Origin: Sporichthyaceae bacterium
Lineage (GTDB): Bacteria > Actinomycetota > Actinomycetes > Sporichthyales > Sporichthyaceae
Direction: 5' to 3'
Length of the DNA stretch: 64,000 nucleotides
Assembly (NCBI GenBank): GCA_036269075.1
Contig: DATASX010000123.1
Location: 29,945 to 93,944 of the forward strand
The notes under the pieces were generated by a model. That model ran no database searches, was not told where the DNA came from, and saw nothing but the letters and a program-made list of their open reading frames with translations. A program made the position numbers and the translations under genes. This document shows, in pieces, positions 43,433 through 50,207 of this stretch (positions are counted from its first letter, which is position 1; each line of letters opens with the position of its first letter).

Positions 43433-44521
43433 ATGCAACCCATGGACCTGCCCGTGATGCCGCCCGTGCTGCCGATGCTCGCCAAGTCCGTCCCGGCGAT
43501 CCCGACCGGCGATCTGCTCTACGAGCCGAAATGGGACGGCTTCCGGGCGATCGTGTTCCGGGACGGCGACGAGATCGAGATCGGCAGCCGCAACACCAAG
43601 CCGATGACCCGGTACTTCCCCGAACTGGTCGAGGCGTTCCGGGCGGAGCTACCGCCGCGGTGCGTGCTGGACGGTGAGATCGTCGTGCCGGACGTCGCCG
43701 GTGTCCGGTTGGAGTTCGAGGTCCTCCAGCAACGCATCCACCCGGCGGCCAGTCGGGTGAAGCTGCTGTCCGAGACCACCCCGGCCCGGTTCGTGGCATT
43801 CGACCTGCTGGCCCGCGACGACGTCGACCTGACGCAGCGTCAGTTCGCCGAACGGCGCGAGCAACTCCTCGACGCGCTCGCGGGCAGCAAGCCACCGATC
43901 CACATCACGCCCGCCACCGCCGACCCGAGCGTCGCGACGGACTGGTTCTCCCGGTTCGAGGGCGCGGGCCTCGACGGCGTCATCGCCAAGCCGTTGACCG
44001 GCACGTACACCCCGGACAAGCGCACGATGTTCAAGATCAAGCACGAGCGCACGGCCGACTGCGTGGTGGCCGGGTACCGCACCCACAAGTCCGGCGACGA
44101 CCTGATCGGGTCGTTGCTGCTCGGCCTGCACACCGCCGAGGGGAAGCTGGCGAGCGTCGGGGTGATCGGGGCGTTCCCGGCGGCCCAGCGCCGGGAACTG
44201 TTCGAGCTGCTCCAGGAGTACGTGACCAGCTTCGACGGCCACCCCTGGGCCTGGGCCGAGCAGCAGGCGGGCACGCGCACGCCGCGGGAGTCCGAGCACA
44301 GTCGGTGGAACGCGAACAAGGACCTCTCGTTCACGCCGCTGCGCCCGGAACTGGTGGTCGAGGTCCGTTACGACCACATGGAGGGCGTCCGCTTCCGGCA
44401 CACGGCGCAGTTCGTCCGGTGGCGGCCGGACCGCGACCCGGCCTCGTGCACCTACGAGCAGTTGGTCGAGCCGGTCTCGTTCGACCTGGAGGAGGTCTTC
44501 GCCGGTCGGCTGCCGAGCTGA
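43433..44521 (+). CDS. ligC: ATP-dependent DNA ligase (LigC type)
   Basis: Seals nicks using ATP. The adenylation lysine is in EPKWDGFRAIVF (Lys33 from the chosen ATG), with VLDGEIVV, FVAFDLLA, GVIAKPLTGTYTPDKR and MFKIKHERTADCVV as the remaining nucleotidyltransferase motifs, then an OB domain ending LRPELVVEVRYDHMEGVRFRH. At 362 aa it matches mycobacterial LigC. ATG 43433 (MQPMDLPVMPP) is chosen; 43406 and 43442 are alternatives. Its stop abuts the stop of the opposing reductase gene. Confidence 0.92.
   Translation: MQPMDLPVMPPVLPMLAKSVPAIPTGDLLYEPKWDGFRAIVFRDGDEIEIGSRNTKPMTRYFPELVEAFRAELPPRCVLDGEIVVPDVAGVRLEFEVLQQRIHPAASRVKLLSETTPARFVAFDLLARDDVDLTQRQFAERREQLLDALAGSKPPIHITPATADPSVATDWFSRFEGAGLDGVIAKPLTGTYTPDKRTMFKIKHERTADCVVAGYRTHKSGDDLIGSLLLGLHTAEGKLASVGVIGAFPAAQRRELFELLQEYVTSFDGHPWAWAEQQAGTRTPRESEHSRWNANKDLSFTPLRPELVVEVRYDHMEGVRFRHTAQFVRWRPDRDPASCTYEQLVEPVSFDLEEVFAGRLPS
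43829..43843 (+). repeat. Interrupted palindrome CTGACG-CAG-CGTCAG
   Basis: Perfect arms, within ligC, in phase CTG ACG CAG CGT CAG (Leu-Thr-Gln-Arg-Gln). Confidence 0.6.
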
Positions 44522-45295
44522 TCAGATCTTGCGGTCGCCCACCCGGGAATATCGCAGGAAGAGGTTCTCGGAATCGGTGCAGACCGCGGCGAGATGCATC
44601 TGAGTCGGAGTCGCCTGCTCGGGCCCGTCGAGGATCCGTTTCGCCTTGCCGGCCAGCAGCAGCGGGCTGACGGTCAGGCAGAGCTCGTCCAGCAACCCGG
44701 CATCGGTGATGGTGGCCAGCCAGCGCGGCCCACCCTCGCAGAGCAACCTGCGGTGGCCGCGTTCGACCAGCGCCGCGACCGCAAGGGCCGGGTCCACCGC
44801 GGTGGCACCCACCAGCGCCACATCGGCGACCTCGCGGGCCGCACGCAGCCGGTCCGGCGGCGCCTCGGCGACGGTCAGCAGGATCGTGGGCACCGCGGCA
44901 GCGGTGAAGATCGGGGCCGACAGGTCGAGGTTCAGCGAGCGGGACACCAGCGCCATCGCCGCGATGGGCGCCTGCCCGGCCGCGGCCCGAAGGTGGGCAT
45001 GCTCCGGGTGGGCCCGCTCCGGACCGTACCGTTCGGCGACCGCGGTCGAGGCACCGACCATGATCACGTCGCTCAGCGCGCGCAGCAGCCCCAGCAGGGC
45101 GCGGTCGGTGTCGGAGGAGATGTCGCGGGTGAGCCCGTCCGACGCGACAGCCGCGCCCCCCAAAGTGCTCACCATGTTCGCGCGCAGCCACCAACCGTCG
45201 GGCGGGTCGGCCGGATAGGCGTACATGTCGGCCCAGTCGTCCAGGTCCATCTGACTTGCCTGGTCCTGCGCGGGCCACATCCGGTAGGTGGACAT
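44522..45295 (-). CDS. Pyrimidine reductase family protein (RibD C-terminal domain)
   Basis: A 257-aa protein of the RibD-C/dihydrofolate-reductase-like fold: WLRANMVSTLGGAAVASDGLTRDIS, DVIMVGASTAVAERYGP, GHRRLLCEGGPRWLATITDAGLLDELCLTVSPLLLAG. The GGP and SPLL motifs bind NADPH in RibD. It lacks the deaminase domain, so it is not a full RibD, and the substrate is unknown; stand-alone RibD-C proteins in actinobacteria include 5-amino-6-ribosyl-uracil reductases and unrelated reductases. ATG 45295. It is convergent with ligC and divergent from a subtilase. Confidence 0.82.
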   Translation of the reverse strand: MSTYRMWPAQDQASQMDLDDWADMYAYPADPPDGWWLRANMVSTLGGAAVASDGLTRDISSDTDRALLGLLRALSDVIMVGASTAVAERYGPERAHPEHAHLRAAAGQAPIAAMALVSRSLNLDLSAPIFTAAAVPTILLTVAEAPPDRLRAAREVADVALVGATAVDPALAVAALVERGHRRLLCEGGPRWLATITDAGLLDELCLTVSPLLLAGKAKRILDGPEQATPTQMHLAAVCTDSENLFLRYSRVGDRKI

Positions 45296-45436
45296 CCGGC
45301 GAGCCTGGCAGATCCACCCCGCGACGCAGGTGCGGGGTCCGCCGCCACCCTTCCGACCCGGAAACCACATCCGGGCCGCGTGTCGGCTGATTTCCTCGGA
45401 TAATTCGGGCAGAACCGAACAGACGGGGGGTGGACG

Positions 45437-46687
45437 GTGCGCGGTCGCGTCCCCTTCGCGGTCCTGGTCGCCCTGACTCTGATCGCCACGGTGCTGCTGC
45501 CCGGTTCCAAGGCGCCTGCGCGGTCCGTCCACGGCGAACTGGGGCTCTCGCGACTGGCCACCGGCGCGGTCATCGAGAACTCCTACGTGGTCAGCCTGCG
45601 CTCCGGCGACCCGGCCGCGGTGGCGGCCGACCACGAGCGCCTGGGCGTGCACGTGGAGAACGTCCTGCGCTCGGCCCTGTCCGGCTACACCGGACGCATG
45701 TCCGCGGCACAGGCGACGCGGGTCGCCGCCGACTCCCGGGTCGCCCGGGTGACCCCGGACCGGGTGTTCCGCTCGGCCGCGCAGCAGGTCCCGACCGGGG
45801 TGCGGCGGGTGCGGGCCCCGCAGAGTTCCGATCACGCCGGCAAGGGCCACGTCCGCGTGAACTCCGACATCGCCGTCCTCGACACCGGGGTGGACCTCAA
45901 GCACCCGGACCTCAACGTGGCCGGCGGCGTCGACTGCGTCCCCGGCACGCACTCCTACGACGACGAACGCGGCCACGGCACCCACATCGCGGGGATCGCG
46001 GCCGCGAAGGACGACGGCAGCGGCGTGGTCGGCGTGGCTCCGGGTGCGCGGATCTGGGCCGTGCGGGTGCTTGACGACGCCGGCGACGGCAGCCTCGCCA
46101 CGCTGATCTGCGGGATCGACTGGGTCACCGCGCATGCGTCGGTGATCAAGGTGGCGAACATGAGCCTGGTCGGGCGCGACGTCGACCGGGGGTGCAACGA
46201 CGGGGGACTGCACCAGGCCATCTGTCGTTCGGTGGCCGCGGGGGTGGTCTACACGGTGGCCGCCGGCAATGAGGGCGCCGACGCGGTCGACTTCACGCCG
46301 GCCTCCTACCCGGAGGTCATCGCGGTCGGTGCGCTGGCCGACTACGACGGGCGCCCGGGCGGGCGGGGGCACGAGCCGGCCGACTGCCCGGGCGGCCCGG
46401 ACGACCGGTTCGCGAACTTCTCCGACTACGGCGCCCCGATCGCGCTGATCGCGCCGGGCGTGTGCATCCGGTCGACCTGGATGAAGGGCGGCTACGCGAC
46501 CTTGAGCGGCACGTCGCAGGCCGCGGCCCACGTCGCCGGTGCGGCGGCGCTCTACCGGTCCACACATCCCAGCGCCACGCCGGCGCAGGTCAAGGCGGCG
46601 TTGGAGGCCGCGGCCTCGACCGACTGGGACACGCGTTCGGCCCCGGACCACCGGACCTACCGACTGCTGGACGTGTCGCGGTTCTGA
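45437..46687 (+). CDS. Secreted subtilisin-like serine protease (S8), 416 aa
   Basis: Signal peptide VPFAVLVALTLIATVLLPGS, an I9-type propeptide (about 45-115; YVVSLRSGDPAAVAADHERLGVHVENV), and the catalytic domain with Asp149 in IAVLDTGVDLKHP, His180 in ERGHGTHIAG, Asn in VAAGNEG and Ser in LSGTSQAAAHVAG. The usual Pro after the catalytic Ser (GTSMAxPH) is Ala here. GTG 45437 is preceded by GGGGGG. A copy of the palindrome CTGAGG-GCC-CGTCAG includes its TGA stop. Confidence 0.92.
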   Translation: MRGRVPFAVLVALTLIATVLLPGSKAPARSVHGELGLSRLATGAVIENSYVVSLRSGDPAAVAADHERLGVHVENVLRSALSGYTGRMSAAQATRVAADSRVARVTPDRVFRSAAQQVPTGVRRVRAPQSSDHAGKGHVRVNSDIAVLDTGVDLKHPDLNVAGGVDCVPGTHSYDDERGHGTHIAGIAAAKDDGSGVVGVAPGARIWAVRVLDDAGDGSLATLICGIDWVTAHASVIKVANMSLVGRDVDRGCNDGGLHQAICRSVAAGVVYTVAAGNEGADAVDFTPASYPEVIAVGALADYDGRPGGRGHEPADCPGGPDDRFANFSDYGAPIALIAPGVCIRSTWMKGGYATLSGTSQAAAHVAGAAALYRSTHPSATPAQVKAALEAAASTDWDTRSAPDHRTYRLLDVSRF

Positions 46688-46698
46688 GGGCCCGTCAG
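46684..46698. repeat. Interrupted palindrome CTGAGG-GCC-CGTCAG at a stop codon
   Basis: Contains the TGA of the subtilase and lies 10 nt from the cysC stop on the other strand. Could serve as a small bidirectional terminator stem or as a member of the dispersed motif family. Confidence 0.5.
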
Positions 46699-46708
46699 AA
46701 CCGGTTGT

Positions 46709-47266
46709 TCAAAGCAGGCCGTGCTCGGCGAGGAGGCCGAGCACCGCGGCGACACTGTCCTGCAGGCTGTGGCCGGCGGTGTCCAGGCGCAGGTCCGGCT
46801 TCTCCGGCACCTCGTACGGGTCGTCCACCCCGGTCAGGCCGGACAGTTCCCCGGCCCGTTGCTTGGCGTACAAGCCCTTGACGTCGCGGGCGGCGCACTC
46901 GTCCACCGGCGTGGCGATGTGGACCTCGAGGTAGGTGCTGCCGTCGGCGTCGTGCTTGGCGCGCACCGCGTCGCGCGCCACCGCGTACGGCGCAATCACC
47001 GGGACAAGTGCGATCACCCCGTTGCGGGCCAGCACCGCGGCCACGAAGCCGATCCGCCGGACGTTGGTGATGCGGTCGTCGCGGCTGAACCCCAGGTCGG
47101 CGGTCAACTCGGTGCGGATCTCGTCGCCGTCGAGCACCTCGACCGCACGACCGGCGGCCCGCAAGCGCTGGGCAGCGGCCCGGGCGATCGTCGACTTGCC
47201 CGCACTGGGCAGGCCGGTCAGCCACACCGTGGCACCCGGAGGCGGCGTCACCTGAGCTCCTGTCAT
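46709..47266 (-). CDS. cysC: Adenylyl-sulfate kinase CysC
   Basis: Phosphorylates APS to PAPS. The 185-aa kinase has P-loop TVWLTGLPSAGKSTIA, LDGDEIRTELTADLGFSRDDRITNVRRIGFVAAVLARNG, VIAPYAVARDAVR and the DVKGLYAKQRAGELSGLTGVDDPYE lid. ATG 47266 overlaps the cysH stop (ATGA). It is the last gene of the operon here; cysD and cysN, which follow cysC in the usual Streptomyces-type order, are absent and a convergent subtilase occupies that position. Confidence 0.95.
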   Translation of the reverse strand: MTGAQVTPPPGATVWLTGLPSAGKSTIARAAAQRLRAAGRAVEVLDGDEIRTELTADLGFSRDDRITNVRRIGFVAAVLARNGVIALVPVIAPYAVARDAVRAKHDADGSTYLEVHIATPVDECAARDVKGLYAKQRAGELSGLTGVDDPYEVPEKPDLRLDTAGHSLQDSVAAVLGLLAEHGLL

Positions 47267-48015
47267 GTGTGCAGTCCGCACTCGGTCTTCGAACTGCCGG
47301 CCCAACGCCCCGAGCGGGCGTCCTGTCCGGCCATGGTGCGCCGGGTGCACGGCCGGCATCCGATCGACTCGTAACCGTCCATCAGCAACGGGTTCAGCAG
47401 GATGCCGTGGTCGGCAACGTACTTGTCCACGTCGTCCGCAGTCCACCGCGCGATCGGGCAGACTTTCACCTTGCCCCGATTGGCATCCCAGGACACGACC
47501 GGGGTGTTCGCGCGCGACGGCGTCTCGTCGCGGCGCAATCCGGTGATCCATGCGTCGTAGTCGCGCATGGCGGTGTTCAGCGGGGCGACCTTGCGCAACG
47601 CGCAGCAGCGGTCCGGGTCGCGGGCGAACAGGTCCTTGCCGAACGCGGCGTCCTGCCCGGCCACCGACAGCGTCGGCGTCACGTTGATGACGTTGACGTC
47701 GTAGACCTCGGATACCGCGTCGCGGGTGCCGATGGTCTCGGCGAAGTGGTAGCCGGTGTCGAGGAACAGCACGTCGATACCGGGCTTGACCCGCGAGGCC
47801 AGGTGCGCCACCACCGCATCGGCCATCGACGAGGTCACCGCCAGGCGCTCACCGAAGGTGTCGGCGGCCCATCGCAGGACCTCCAGCGCCGTGGCGTCCT
47901 CGAGTTCGACGCCGGCCCTCGTGGCCAACGCCTCGGTCTGCTCGGCCCACCGGGTGTCGCGCTTACGAGCGGGCGCCGACCCGGGGGTGGCCAGGTTCAG
48001 TTCGACAACAGTCAT
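47263..48015 (-). CDS. cysH: Phosphoadenylyl/adenylyl-sulfate reductase CysH (Fe-S type)
   Basis: Reduces APS (or PAPS) to sulfite with thioredoxin. The 250-aa enzyme has LAVTSSMADAVVAHLAS, FLDTGYHFAETI, and cysteine pairs RCCALRKVAPL and GCRPCTRRT, the CC...CxxC signature of 4Fe-4S enzymes that prefer APS, plus the catalytic Cys in SSKTECGLHT. ATG 48015 overlaps the stop of the zinc-ribbon gene (ATGA) and itself overlaps cysC. APS preference is inferred from the cysteine pattern. Confidence 0.93.
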   Translation of the reverse strand: MTVVELNLATPGSAPARKRDTRWAEQTEALATRAGVELEDATALEVLRWAADTFGERLAVTSSMADAVVAHLASRVKPGIDVLFLDTGYHFAETIGTRDAVSEVYDVNVINVTPTLSVAGQDAAFGKDLFARDPDRCCALRKVAPLNTAMRDYDAWITGLRRDETPSRANTPVVSWDANRGKVKVCPIARWTADDVDKYVADHGILLNPLLMDGYESIGCRPCTRRTMAGQDARSGRWAGSSKTECGLHT

Positions 48016-48164
48016 GCGATTCCTGACACCTCCATCCCGAGAAAGCGCAACGCAAAAGCCCGCCGACAACTTCCGCACAACCACGCACCGTGCGCCTCGA
48101 GCGGACGCAGGTCCTCCTCCGCGCAGTACGGGCAGTGGAAGGGCGCGGCCCGGTCCTCACTCAT
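48012..48164 (-). CDS. Small zinc-ribbon protein (50 aa) between sirA and cysH
   Basis: A 50-aa protein with FHCPYCAEEDLRPLEAHGAWLCGSCRRAF, two CxxC knuckles spaced as in a zinc ribbon, then ALRFLGMEVSGIA. ATG 48164; its stop overlaps the cysH ATG by 4 nt, which makes coupling very likely. Small ribbon genes at this place occur in actinobacterial sulfur operons as far as I recall; the role is unknown. It may aid Fe-S or metal handling for SirA or CysH, but that is inference. Confidence 0.85.
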   Translation of the reverse strand: MSEDRAAPFHCPYCAEEDLRPLEAHGAWLCGSCRRAFALRFLGMEVSGIA

Positions 48165-48173
48165 GACGTAGTT

Positions 48174-48188
48174 CTGACTATCCGTCAG
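48174..48188. repeat. Interrupted palindrome CTGACT-ATC-CGTCAG at the sirA stop
   Basis: On the minus strand the motif reads CTGACGGATAGTCAG and includes the sirA TGA. It occupies most of the 20-bp gap before the zinc-ribbon gene. Confidence 0.45.
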
Positions 48189-49879
48189 GCCAGCGCCGAC
48201 TCGTCGGCCCGGACGCTCCAGGCCGCGAACGTCTCGCCCTGCTCCCGATCGGCCAGGAACCGGCGCAGCACGCGCTCGATGTAGTCCTCGAGGTCGTGCG
48301 TGGTCACCTTCAGTCCACGGACCTTGCGACCGAACGCCGCCGAGGTACCCAACGATCCGCCCAGGTGCACCTGGTAGCCCTCCACCGACTCGCCGTCCGG
48401 CCCGGGCAGCAGCATGCCCTTCAGGCCGATGTCGGCGGTCTGGAAACGGGCGCAGGCGTTCGGGCAGCCGTTGAGGTTCACCGTCAGCGGCTGGTCGAAC
48501 TCGGGCAGCCGGCTCTCCATCTCCGAGATCAGCCGGGTGGCGCGGTTCTTGGTGTCGACGATCGCCAGCTTGCAGAACTCGATGCCGGTGCAGGCCATGG
48601 TCTGGCGCCGGAACGGGGTGGGACGCACCTGCAGGTCCAACGACTCCAGCGCCTGGACCAGGCTCTCGACCTTCGTGGCCGGGACGTCGAGGATCAACAA
48701 CTTCTGCTCGACCGTCGTTCGCATCCGGCCGGTGCCGTGCTCCTCGGCGAGATCGACCACCTTCGACAGCAGGCTCCCGGAGATCCGGCCGACAACCGGG
48801 GCGAACCCGACGTAGAAGTTGCCGTCCTTCTGCGGGTGCACCCCGAGGTGGTCGCGGAAACCGGCCGGCGGAGCGGCCGGCGCCGGGCCGTCGACGAGTT
48901 TGCGCCGCAGGTACTCGGATTCCAGAACATCCCGGAACTTCTGCGCGCCCCAGTCGGCGAGGAGGAACTTCAACCGGGCGCGGTTGCGCAGGCGGCGGTA
49001 GCCGTAGTCGCGGAACACGCTGGTGACGCCGTGCCACACCTCGGGCACCTCGTCGAGCGGGATCCAGGCACCGAGCCGTTGGGCGAACATCGGGTTGGTG
49101 GAAAGGCCACCGCCGACCCACAGGTCGAAGCCGGGGCCGTGCTCCGGGTGCACCACCCCGACGAAGGAGATGTCGTTGATCTCGTGGACGACGTCCAGAT
49201 TCGGGTTGCCGGAGATCGCGCTCTTGAACTTGCGCGGCAGGTTGGAGAATTCCGGCGATCCGATCCAGCGGCGGGTGATCTCCTCGATCGCCGGCGTGCC
49301 GTCGATGATCTCGTCCGCGGCGATGCCGGCGACAGGGCTGCCCAGGACCACTCGGGGGCAGTCGCCGCAGGCCTCCAGCGTGGTCAGTCCGACGGACTCC
49401 AGGCGCGACCAGATCTCCGGCACGTCCTCGATCCGGATCCAGTGCAGCTGGAAGTTCTGCCGGTCGGTCACGTCACAGCTGTCGCGCGCGAACTGCGCGG
49501 AGACCTCGGCGATCGTGCGGACCTGCTCCCCGGTCAGCTGCCCGCCGTCGAGGCGGATGCGCATCATGAAGTACTCGTCGTCGAGCTCGTGCGGCTCGAG
49601 CACGGCAGTCTTGCCGCCGTCGATCCCGGGCTTGCGCTGGGTGTAGAGCCCCATCCACCGGAAGCGGCCGCGCAGGTCGGCGCTGTCGATCGAGGCGAAT
49701 CCGGTGTACTGGTACCGGTCGATGATGCGGGCGCGGACGTTGAGCGGATCGTCGTCCTTCTTGATCTGCTCGTTGCCGTTGAGCGGCTCACGGTGGTTCA
49801 TCGCCCACTGGCCCTGGCCCTTGTGCTTGGCGGAGCGAGCGGCGCGCGAATGGGCAATGGTGGTGGCTTCGTCAGCCAT
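48185..49879 (-). CDS. sirA: Ferredoxin-dependent sulfite (nitrite/sulfite) reductase SirA
   Basis: Reduces sulfite to sulfide by six electrons with siroheme and a 4Fe-4S cluster. The 564-aa protein has two ferredoxin-like/siroheme repeats. The cluster and siroheme Cys motif is CTGIEFC ... NLNGCPNACARF, with RQNFQLHWI and the FASIDSADLRGRFRWMGLYTQRKPG N-terminal region of the NirA/SirA family. ATG 49879 (MADEATTIAHSRAAR) follows AAGGACCCCAGCG. The sequence upstream to 49993 encodes no protein but separates a leader peptide from sirA. Confidence 0.95.
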   Translation of the reverse strand: MADEATTIAHSRAARSAKHKGQGQWAMNHREPLNGNEQIKKDDDPLNVRARIIDRYQYTGFASIDSADLRGRFRWMGLYTQRKPGIDGGKTAVLEPHELDDEYFMMRIRLDGGQLTGEQVRTIAEVSAQFARDSCDVTDRQNFQLHWIRIEDVPEIWSRLESVGLTTLEACGDCPRVVLGSPVAGIAADEIIDGTPAIEEITRRWIGSPEFSNLPRKFKSAISGNPNLDVVHEINDISFVGVVHPEHGPGFDLWVGGGLSTNPMFAQRLGAWIPLDEVPEVWHGVTSVFRDYGYRRLRNRARLKFLLADWGAQKFRDVLESEYLRRKLVDGPAPAAPPAGFRDHLGVHPQKDGNFYVGFAPVVGRISGSLLSKVVDLAEEHGTGRMRTTVEQKLLILDVPATKVESLVQALESLDLQVRPTPFRRQTMACTGIEFCKLAIVDTKNRATRLISEMESRLPEFDQPLTVNLNGCPNACARFQTADIGLKGMLLPGPDGESVEGYQVHLGGSLGTSAAFGRKVRGLKVTTHDLEDYIERVLRRFLADREQGETFAAWSVRADESALA

Positions 49880-49992
49880 CGCTGGGGTCCTTCGCGGGGT
49901 GGTCGGATCAGGCGACCGCGCGACCGGACGCAGCGCGCCAGGGGCGGGCGGCAGCCGGTGACCGGGCGCCCGCTGGAGGAGTGGCGGGGCGC
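49880..49992 (-). promoter_or_regulatory. Leader region between cysteine uORF and sirA
   Basis: A 113-nt spacer, GC-rich, with several self-complementary tracts (such as GCGGGCGCCCGG and CCGGTCACCGG on the minus strand) that could form alternative hairpins near the sirA ribosome-binding site GAAGGA. This is the expected position of an attenuator responding to translation of the leader peptide. The folding itself was not computed. Confidence 0.45.
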
Positions 49993-50076
49993 TCAGCAGC
50001 CGCGACAAGACATGCTGGAGACCCGACCGAGGTCGATGTGACGACGCTCGACCAGCGCGATCCCGACAGCAGTCAT
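49993..50076 (-). CDS. Leader peptide of the sulfate-assimilation operon (27 aa, C-terminal Cys)
   Basis: ATG 50076 starts MTAVGIALVERRHIDLGRV and ends SSMSCRGC before the TGA. The LVERRHIDLGRV core matches the short actinobacterial putative leader peptides annotated upstream of sulfur genes, and two Cys codons near the end fit a cysteine-responsive attenuator, as shown experimentally for leaderless Cys-rich uORFs in mycobacteria. A TATCCT -10 lies 6 nt upstream, so the mRNA would start at this ATG. Too short for ordinary gene calling; it is the first cistron of sirA-cysH-cysC. Confidence 0.85.
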   Translation of the reverse strand: MTAVGIALVERRHIDLGRVSSMSCRGC

Positions 50077-50082
50077 GGGTCC

Positions 50083-50111
50083 AGGATACCTGGCCTCGCG
50101 GACTTTTTCAG
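50083..50111 (-). promoter_or_regulatory. Promoter of the sirA operon (-35 CTGAAA, -10 TATCCT)
   Basis: On the minus strand, CTGAAA (50111-50106) and TATCCT (50088-50083) are separated by exactly 17 nt, and 6 nt (GGACCC) lead to the ATG of the leader peptide. This fits a housekeeping promoter of a leaderless transcript. Confidence 0.7.
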
Positions 50112-50195
50112 GACGGAGACCCGGCTCACACCCGCGACCCACCCTCGCGCGGCGCGTCCGCGTCCGCCACGGGCCGTCCGGACCTGGGCGGGAAC

Positions 50196-50201
50196 TACCG
50201 T
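50196..50201 (+). promoter_or_regulatory. Candidate -10 element TACCGT for yihY-like gene
   Basis: TACCGT fits TANNNT and ends 6 nt before the ATG at 50208. It faces away from the sirA promoter about 110 bp away. Confidence 0.45.
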
Positions 50202-50207
50202 AGAGGC

